A stretch of DNA of 6,677 nt, from positions 1 to 6,677 of the forward strand of contig JAOTWK010000196.1 in the NCBI GenBank assembly GCA_029862935.1, in the 5' to 3' direction. Of the stretch, positions 1 to 4,501 are shown piece after piece. The first letter of the stretch is position 1. The number at the start of each line of letters is the position of its first letter. The translations under genes and the position numbers were made by a program. A model generated the notes under the pieces. The model searched no databases. It saw nothing but the letters and a program-made list of their open reading frames with translations, and had not been told where the DNA came from. This stretch comes from Gemmatimonadota bacterium (GTDB lineage Bacteria > Gemmatimonadota > Gemmatimonadetes > Gemmatimonadales > GWC2-71-9).

Positions 1-19
1 ATGGCGTCGACTGGTCCGG

Positions 20-1369
20 TTAGCTCTTGACGCTCCCGGACGCCTCGTCCCACCGAACGGGGGCTTGGCGGAAGAACGACTCGTTGGCCATGTGACAGGC
101 GATCGCCGCGTGGTTCCCGAACACGGCGTCCTGTACCACCGGTTTGCGTGTCTTCACGGCGTCAAAGAACCCCCACATGTGCGCCGTGTCGTCGTCCCAG
201 TGCGGTCCATGATAGGTGGTCACGCCGTCGACCGGCTCCTTGCCCGGTTCGGGATCGTGTGCGGCGTGCCACTGCTCGAAGTACTCCTCGCGCATCTGGC
301 TCGGAAATCCGTAGGCGTAGTAACTGGGCGAGGTGTCCTCTCCGACCTGCGGCGAATGCGCGAGCGTGCGGCCGGTCGCTTCCAGGATGCCTTTCGGTCC
401 CATGAAGCGGGCGACTTCCGGCGTTTGCGTGCCGAGGCCGAGCCGCACGAACACGGGCACGCCGTGATAGTCGAACAGCACCGCGTGCAGGTCGGGCATG
501 TTGCGGCCGTCCTTCCAGCGGACGATGCCGCCGAGCGACTGCGCCGACCGTGGTGGCTCGTTCCACCCCAGCGTGTAGAGCATGCCGGAGATGAGGTGCA
601 CCATCAGGTCGCCGGCGACGCCCGTCCCGTATTCCTTCCAGCATCGCCAACGCGCAAAGTGGAGCGGATTGAAGGGGATCTTGGGAGCGGAGCCCAGCCA
701 GGCATTCCAGTCCAATGTCTGCGGTGACAGATCGAACGGTGGTGGATACTGCCACGCTCCCGTGGGCGTATTGCGACCGAGCGACAGCTCGACCATCGAC
801 ACGTCGCCAATGACGCCGTCGCGGTACAACCGATTGGCCGCGGCACACAGTGCGGAACTGACGCGCTGCGAACCGACCTGTACGATCCGATTGTACCGTC
901 GTGCGGCGGCGACCATCTGCATCCCGTCGGACACGGTATGCGACATCGGCTTTTCGCAATACACGTCCTTGCCTGCGCGCACCGCATCCACGACGATCTG
1001 ACGGTGCTGATGGTCGGGCGTCGCCACGATGACGCAATCGATGTCCGAGCGGTCAAGGAGGTCCTGATAGCGACGTGTCGTCGGAAGGTTGGAATTTCCC
1101 GCGATCTCTTTGGCGAGCGTGTGTCTGCCGTCGTACAGATCTGCCGCGGCGACGCATTCGTGTCCGAGTGCCAGTGCGGTGGCGAGCAGACCGGACCCCT
1201 GCATGCCGACGCCGACGATGCCGAACCGGACGCGGTCACTTGCTTGCACCCGAAGCGTGGACGCCTCGGCGGACTGCGGACTGAGTAGCACCGACTCGGC
1301 GGCGAGGAGTCCTCCTGCGGCGGCGACACCGGTGTGCAGGAAATCGCGGCGGGAAAGTGGGTTTCTCAT
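20..1369 (-). CDS. Tat-exported Gfo/Idh/MocA-family oxidoreductase
   Basis: Encodes a 449-residue, probably NAD(P)-dependent dehydrogenase of the Gfo/Idh/MocA family; members oxidise or reduce sugars, inositols and related polyols. Seen: a twin-arginine signal SRRDFLH (residues 6-12), then a hydrophobic stretch to about residue 31 and a possible cleavage site after AEA (about 36). A Rossmann glycine motif GVGMQG follows at 53-58, the family's EKP signature at 139-141, and a GDLMVH segment (253-258) where the family carries its catalytic histidine. The C-terminal FGNHAAIACHMANESF region is typical of secreted members. The start at 1369 is chosen because it puts the Tat motif at the N-terminus; an in-frame ATG at 1435 would add 22 residues ahead of it. 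The stop is TAA at 20-22. Secreted paralogues are common in carbohydrate-degrading soil and aquatic bacteria. The substrate cannot be read from the sequence. The gene is divergent from its neighbour and has no visible partner. Confidence 0.93.
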   Translation of the reverse strand: MRNPLSRRDFLHTGVAAAGGLLAAESVLLSPQSAEASTLRVQASDRVRFGIVGVGMQGSGLLATALALGHECVAAADLYDGRHTLAKEIAGNSNLPTTRRYQDLLDRSDIDCVIVATPDHQHRQIVVDAVRAGKDVYCEKPMSHTVSDGMQMVAAARRYNRIVQVGSQRVSSALCAAANRLYRDGVIGDVSMVELSLGRNTPTGAWQYPPPFDLSPQTLDWNAWLGSAPKIPFNPLHFARWRCWKEYGTGVAGDLMVHLISGMLYTLGWNEPPRSAQSLGGIVRWKDGRNMPDLHAVLFDYHGVPVFVRLGLGTQTPEVARFMGPKGILEATGRTLAHSPQVGEDTSPSYYAYGFPSQMREEYFEQWHAAHDPEPGKEPVDGVTTYHGPHWDDDTAHMWGFFDAVKTRKPVVQDAVFGNHAAIACHMANESFFRQAPVRWDEASGSVKS

Positions 1370-1453
1370 GGCAGCATCTCGCTCTTGGGTGATGATCAGT
1401 TTCTGGTGCCTTCGAGACACGCGATGTTGGACCACGCACCCTCTATCTTGTTA

Positions 1454-1485
1454 CGCGGTCGCAGCTTCCGCCAGTCGGGACCGCG
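1454..1485. promoter_or_regulatory. Inverted repeat in the divergent gap (possible operator)
   Basis: The 215-base gap between the divergent oxidoreductase and Mth938-like genes must hold both of their promoters if each has its own. I could not pick convincing -35/-10 pairs. The clearest structure is a perfect 7-base inverted repeat, CGCGGTC (1454-1460) and GACCGCG (1479-1485), with centres 25 bases apart. It overlaps a second, mutually exclusive pair, TTCCGC (1466-1471) and GCGGAA (1483-1488). Such a dyad could bind a dimeric regulator, but repeats of this size also arise by chance in GC-rich DNA. Function is inference only. Confidence 0.18.
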
Positions 1486-1584
1486 GAATGCGATCGGATT
1501 GCCTTGAGCGGTAGGCGAGGGGTGGTGGCGCTGGGAGCCGGCCGACATAGCTTCGTACATACGTGGTCACCGAGGCGGCCGGTC

Positions 1585-1947
1585 ATGCGCCCGCACCTGG
1601 ATCGCACCGAGTTCGGCTGGATCGAAATTGACGGCCAGCGCTACGAGCATGACGTGTTCGTGCGGCGCGACGGTACAGTCGAGAAGCGCAAGAAGAAGCT
1701 CTCCAAGCGCGTCTACGGCACGTCCCACACGATTTCGCTCGACGAAGCCAAACACGTCCACGAGAAGGGCACGAGCACGCTGATCCTCGGTTCGGGGCAG
1801 CATGGCTGCGTGCACCTGTCCGAAGAGGCCGCTGAGTATTTCAAGCAGCACGATGTGAACGTGCGACTGCTGCCGACCCCCGATGCCATTGCTGCGTGGA
1901 ATGATGCGCCGATGAAGAGTATTGGCCTGTTTCATGTGACCTGCTGA
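1585..1947 (+). CDS. Mth938-like domain protein (DUF498/AAMDC/NDUFAF3 fold family)
   Basis: A complete 120-residue single-domain protein that I recognise as the Mth938-like family (formerly DUF498; human AAMDC and NDUFAF3 share the fold). Seen: the N-terminal FGWIEIDGQRYEHDVFV (10-26), a basic turn VEKRKKKLSKRVYG, the central STLILGSGQHG (64-74), then LSEEAAEYF (78-86), LLPTPDAIAAWND (95-107) and the ending GLFHVTC. The known fold is a small alpha/beta domain with a conserved pocket. In mitochondria NDUFAF3 helps assemble complex I, but no biochemical role is established for the bacterial proteins. The ATG at 1585 is preferred because the family homology begins right after it and GAGG lies about nine bases upstream. 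An in-frame TTG at 1504 would add 27 residues that do not resemble the family. The protein looks cytosolic. Neighbours give no clear clue to its job. Confidence 0.88.
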   Translation: MRPHLDRTEFGWIEIDGQRYEHDVFVRRDGTVEKRKKKLSKRVYGTSHTISLDEAKHVHEKGTSTLILGSGQHGCVHLSEEAAEYFKQHDVNVRLLPTPDAIAAWNDAPMKSIGLFHVTC

Positions 1948-1977
1948 TGCACTGCCATTCCACGGAACGATCCCCGA

Positions 1978-1995
1978 GCCATCGCGTCGGGTGGC
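1978..1995. repeat. Small hairpin downstream of the Mth938-like gene
   Basis: GCCATC (1978-1983) can pair with GGTGGC (1990-1995) across a six-base loop, with one T-G wobble. It lies 30 bases after the stop codon of the Mth938-like gene, where a terminator might sit, but no run of T follows. An intrinsic terminator is therefore not supported, and it may only be a minor 3'-end structure. Confidence 0.2.
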
Positions 1996-2005
1996 ATGGT
2001 AGCAG

Positions 2006-2022
2006 ATGAGACCTGTTCTCAT
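2006..2022 (+). promoter_or_regulatory. Hairpin covering both candidate start codons of the small ORF
   Basis: ATGAGA (2006-2011) and TCTCAT (2017-2022) form a perfect six-base-pair stem with the five-base loop CCTGT. The stem includes the in-frame ATG at 2006, most of the GATGAG that is the best ribosome-site match, and the first two bases of the ATG at 2021. If the small ORF is real, this could hide its start from ribosomes. The structure is seen directly; the regulatory role is inference. Confidence 0.3.
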
Positions 2023-2137
2023 GGTTCCGCCCCGAGAGCACCGACGACGCCGCTGGTGGCAACGTCCGCCGTGGTGGAGCGTTCCGTTAGCGCTCTTGGT
2101 CATCGTCCTCGGTCTCCTTGTCGTGTTTGCTCGGTGA
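2021..2137 (+). CDS. Small single-pass membrane protein (38 residues, hypothetical)
   Basis: Encodes a 38-residue peptide: MVPPREHRRRRWWQRPPWW (1-19), then the hydrophobic helix SVPLALLVIVLGLLVVFAR (20-38), ending at TGA 2135-2137. A strongly basic, tryptophan-rich N-terminus before an uninterrupted hydrophobic segment is the classic layout of a small inner-membrane protein with its N-terminus in the cytoplasm. Aromatic residues sit where the membrane interface would be. An in-frame ATG at 2006 would add five residues (MRPVL), and an in-frame TAG at 2000-2002 blocks any longer form. The ribosome site is weak: GATGAG ends ten bases before the 2021 ATG. The ORF lies 73 bases after the Mth938-like gene in the same direction and might share its transcript. 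I do not recognise a family. Against it: very short, weak start signal, and high-GC DNA readily gives Arg- and Val/Leu-rich chance ORFs. Confidence 0.4.
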   Translation: MVPPREHRRRRWWQRPPWWSVPLALLVIVLGLLVVFAR

Positions 2138-2290
2138 CTCAAAGCGCGGGACCAACTGCTATTGGTGACGGTCGGTGCACTGGGTCATGCTTCTGACAAA
2201 TCCTCATAGTGGCACGCCACGGCCGGTGAGGCGGTTGTCTTCGTCGCGTGTACGGTCCGAGAGCGTTGCTGTGGTATGCGCCCTACAGAG

Positions 2291-2300
2291 CGACCGGTCG
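2291..2300. repeat. Perfect 10-base palindrome CGACCGGTCG
   Basis: CGACCGGTCG is self-complementary over all ten bases and lies about 210 bases upstream of the malate synthase start. It could be half of an operator or a chance GC-rich palindrome. I found no second copy in the intergenic region. Confidence 0.25.
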
Positions 2301-2329
2301 GCGACAGGGACTAACCCGAAGCCCGGTGC

Positions 2330-2410
2330 GGTTGGGCTGCACGTGTTGCCTATCAGAAGATTCTGCAAGCTCGTTCCCAACCTGCGACCGATGTGATCGG
2401 GCTGCCCAAC
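2330..2410. repeat. One repeat arm with two competing complementary arms upstream of malate synthase
   Basis: GGTTGGG at 2330-2336 is perfectly complementary to CCCAACC at 2376-2382. The overlapping GTTGGGC (2331-2337) is perfectly complementary to GCCCAAC at 2404-2410. The two pairings exclude each other. The second extends to ten bases with one mismatch: GTTGGGCTGC (2331-2340) against GCTGCCCAAC (2401-2410). If transcription begins upstream of 2330, the leader RNA could switch between two folds. Otherwise these may be protein-binding half-sites, or chance. No known riboswitch class is recognised. Confidence 0.25.
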
Positions 2411-2503
2411 TCCAGTGAAGCCTTTGATTGACAAGTGCTTGAGCGGCTGCGGATGGATTGCTAATCAGGAGTTTTTTGTTCCCGTTTTTGGCATGGCTCC
2501 TGC

Positions 2504-2507
2504 GGAG
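2504..2507 (+). promoter_or_regulatory. Candidate ribosome binding site for malate synthase
   Basis: GGAG sits four bases before the ATG at 2512, which is slightly close. The alternative ATG at 2536 has only GGA (2526-2528) seven bases upstream. This is why 2512 was chosen, but the evidence does not settle it. Confidence 0.35.
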
Positions 2508-2511
2508 ACCC

Positions 2512-4461
2512 ATGGTGGGACTATCTGGACCATCCATGACCCATCTGAGCTCTGCAACAGCACCGCATTACCAGTCCCGAGCACGGGACGGAGTGCTCGA
2601 GATCCGTGGCGACCTCGAAGAGCGCTACCAGGACGTCTTCACTCCCGATGCCAAAGCTGCGTTAGCCGCGCTCGCCCGATTCGACGCCGACCGGAGAGCG
2701 ATCATGGTGACGCGGATCCGACGCAGGGCCGAGAGGGCGGAGAACAAGCAGCGAATCGGATTTCTCGATCCGGACGTGCTGATTCCGCGGACCCGCATCA
2801 CGGTCCGCGATGCTCGGGAAGGCCGGTTTGTCGGCAGCCGCATCCCGAGCGACTTGCAGCGACAGTGGATTCAGGGAACCGGGCCAGGGGCGAGGCCGAA
2901 CACCCCCGTTGAAAAGAGCCTCCGCAACGTGGCCTATGCGCTGTTGTCGGGAGCGGACGGCTGGATGTTCGACGGCGAGGATGCGTTGGGCCAGGTGTCG
3001 GCGATGGCGCTTGACAATCAGCGCAACCTGAAGCTCGCCATCGACAACAGTCCCGTGTTTCTCCACGCAGCCGAACAGGTGGCTGCCGAGATGAACGCGT
3101 GGGCGCGGGACTTCTTTGGACACCCAATCATCGAGGACTGGAGGAAACAACTCGAGTTCACGACCAAGATTTTCCGCGCCCGGGGGCTTCACCTCGACGA
3201 CAGGGCGGTGCGCCTTGCTGACGGGGCGGGACTCTCAGCCTCGATCGTCGACACCACCCTTTATGTGGCGAACAACCACCATGCACTCCGGCGCCACGGC
3301 GCATCGGTGGTGCTGTATCTGCCCAAGATCCAGACGGCGGAAGAAGCAGCACTGTGGAACGACATCCTCGTTGCCCTCGAGGTGCACCTGGGTCTCGCAG
3401 TGGGAACGATCAAGGTCTACGTCCTTGTCGAGCAGCTCGAAGCCAGCTTCCAGTTGATGGAGATTCGGGCCGCTCTCGGGCAGCACTTCGTCGGCTACAA
3501 CACCGGCCGCTGGGACTACATCAACAGCGTTTCCGACGCGATGGCATGGGATCCCGCGTTCCGCAATCCGAACATCGACGCCATCACGATGACGTACGGG
3601 TACATGCGGAATTACGAGGATCGCGTGCGGCGCGCAGTAAACACGCCGGACGAGAACGGCCAGTGTGCACTCTGGCAGGGCGGGATGGAGGCGAATATCC
3701 CGGTCGGGTCCGACGATGGCGTCGCAGAAGCCATGCGCAGAGCTGTTGCGGGAGGGGCTCGGGAGCAGCGTGAAGGTGCGAGCGGCAAATGGGTTGCCCA
3801 CTGGAAGATGGTTCACATCATCCGGCCCGTGTGGGAGACGGTCGGAGAGGACAACCAACTGGGGCGCAGCTTCCCGCCGCTTACCTACACCGAGGAGGAC
3901 GCAGCCGGACTGACGCTGATCGAGCCGGCGCCGCGGACCGTGCGGGGAGCACGAGATCTCTTGAGTGTCGCTTTGCAGTACGGGAACGCGTTCGGGCAGG
4001 GGTTCCAGGCTGCCGCACTCAAACCTGCTGATTTCTTTGGCAACGATGATGTCCTGTACCTGATGGAGGACATGGCGACCGGGGAGATCCGTTTGAGCAT
4101 CCTCTGGGAGTGGCTTCACAAAGGCGCGCCACTGACTGACGGCGACAGTGAAACGGGGGCGCAAGCCGGCGCCGAACTCACACAGGCGTTGTTCCGACGG
4201 CTTCTCGATGAGGAGTACGAAAAGCTCCGCCGAGCCGGCAACCGAGATGTCCATGACATCTCGAAGGACACGACACTGCCGATCGCGCGCGCGATCGTCT
4301 CAGCGTATGTCGCTGAGGTGGTCAAACCACCGTGGTACATCGACCTCCTCAACATCAACCTGGACAACGACGATCTCGTTGAGGCGAAACGGCGCATTTG
4401 TCTGTTCCTTGACGCCTTTCGCCGGGACGGCACACGGATCACCGAGAACCTGGACTTCTAG
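2512..4461 (+). CDS. aceB: Malate synthase, long divergent form
   Basis: Encodes a 649-residue cytosolic enzyme expected to condense glyoxylate with acetyl-CoA to malate, the second step of the glyoxylate bypass. Seen: an N-terminal helical region with [19 protein letters not shown] (44-62), an acidic [15 protein letters not shown] (147-161), and the catalytic-arginine segment FRARGLHL (221-228, R224). Next come LYLPK (268-272), VEQLEASF with the likely Mg-binding E307, [10 protein letters not shown] with D335, and GGMEANIP (390-397). In the C-terminal domain, [10 protein letters not shown] carries the likely catalytic base D520. All key residues of the family are present. Odd points: it is well over 100 residues longer than E. 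coli AceB (about 530) but shorter than GlcB (about 720). Usual blocks are altered, for example VAHWKM where most have VAHPGL. Starts at 2512 or 2536 are both possible. An in-frame TTG at 2458 would add a hydrophobic stretch that looks like translated T-rich leader. The lyase gene follows after 40 bases. Confidence 0.92.
   Translation: MVGLSGPSMTHLSSATAPHYQSRARDGVLEIRGDLEERYQDVFTPDAKAALAALARFDADRRAIMVTRIRRRAERAENKQRIGFLDPDVLIPRTRITVRDAREGRFVGSRIPSDLQRQWIQGTGPGARPNTPVEKSLRNVAYALLSGADGWMFDGEDALGQVSAMALDNQRNLKLAIDNSPVFLHAAEQVAAEMNAWARDFFGHPIIEDWRKQLEFTTKIFRARGLHLDDRAVRLADGAGLSASIVDTTLYVANNHHALRRHGASVVLYLPKIQTAEEAALWNDILVALEVHLGLAVGTIKVYVLVEQLEASFQLMEIRAALGQHFVGYNTGRWDYINSVSDAMAWDPAFRNPNIDAITMTYGYMRNYEDRVRRAVNTPDENGQCALWQGGMEANIPVGSDDGVAEAMRRAVAGGAREQREGASGKWVAHWKMVHIIRPVWETVGEDNQLGRSFPPLTYTEEDAAGLTLIEPAPRTVRGARDLLSVALQYGNAFGQGFQAAALKPADFFGNDDVLYLMEDMATGEIRLSILWEWLHKGAPLTDGDSETGAQAGAELTQALFRRLLDEEYEKLRRAGNRDVHDISKDTTLPIARAIVSAYVAEVVKPPWYIDLLNINLDNDDLVEAKRRICLFLDAFRRDGTRITENLDF
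4280..4331. repeat. Three consecutive perfect palindromes/hairpins within the malate synthase gene
   Basis: Three perfect self-complementary elements lie almost end to end. The first is an 18-base palindrome, CGATCGCGCGCGCGATCG (4280-4297). The second is CTCAGCG/CGCTGAG (4299-4305/4311-4317) with a five-base loop. The third is GGTGGT/ACCACC (4317-4322/4326-4331) with a three-base loop, sharing base 4317 with the second. They encode residues from about PIARAIV to VVKPP near the C-terminus of the enzyme. The protein sequence here reads as normal family sequence, so any RNA or DNA function would be overlaid on coding. Confidence 0.55.
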
Positions 4462-4488
4462 CACTGTGGCTCATGGTCGCAATAACGC

Positions 4489-4494
4489 GAGGAG
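4489..4494 (+). promoter_or_regulatory. Strong ribosome binding site for isocitrate lyase
   Basis: GAGGAG ends seven bases before the ATG at 4502, close to ideal spacing. It fixes the start of the isocitrate lyase. It lies inside the 40-base gap after the malate synthase stop (TAG 4459-4461), where no terminator-like stem with a T-run is visible. Confidence 0.8.
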
Positions 4495-4501
4495 CGCAAC
4501 G

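Larger units (their letters stand above)
2138..2511. other. Intergenic region and probable 5' leader of the malate synthase operon
   Basis: This 374-base stretch has no ORF on either strand with recognisable protein character. It holds a 10-base perfect palindrome (2291-2300), a near-palindrome GTGGCACGCCAC (2209-2220) and the inverted repeats at 2330-2410. A perfect TTGACA lies at 2428-2433, but I see no matching -10 box 16-18 bases downstream. A weaker pair is TTGAGC (2439-2444) with GCTAAT (2460-2465), spacing 15. Bases 2471-2490 are T-rich, including six T at 2472-2477, without a strong preceding stem, so this is not a convincing terminator. The operon promoter probably lies here, but its position is not settled. 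Confidence 0.5.

Noticed and set aside
1567..2142. 191-codon open frame on the - strand opposite the Mth938-like gene
   Set aside because: It lies antisense to a gene with clear family homology, its translation shows no family or domain character, and high-GC DNA commonly produces such shadows.
1996..2196. 66-codon + strand open frame after the Mth938-like gene
   Set aside because: Low-complexity composition without hydrophobic or domain pattern. The overlapping 38-residue frame at 2021 has far more protein-like organisation.
2309..2337. Possible integron attC-like site (GACTAAC ... GTTGGGC)
   Set aside because: GTTGGGC fits the attC right-hand consensus, but the pair is only 29 bases long, the left box does not fit, and no integrase or cassette structure is present.
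2428..2433. Perfect TTGACA -35 box
   Set aside because: No acceptable -10 hexamer lies 16-18 bases downstream (the sequence there is GC-rich), so it is not called as a promoter on its own.
2456..2477. Possible intrinsic terminator: GATT-GCT-AATC followed by six T
   Set aside because: The stem is only four base pairs and AT-rich, separated from the T-run by several bases, and it lies immediately before the malate synthase start.
3235..4254. 339-codon open frame on the - strand inside the malate synthase gene
   Set aside because: It is antisense to a convincing enzyme gene with all catalytic motifs, and its translation has no recognisable domain.
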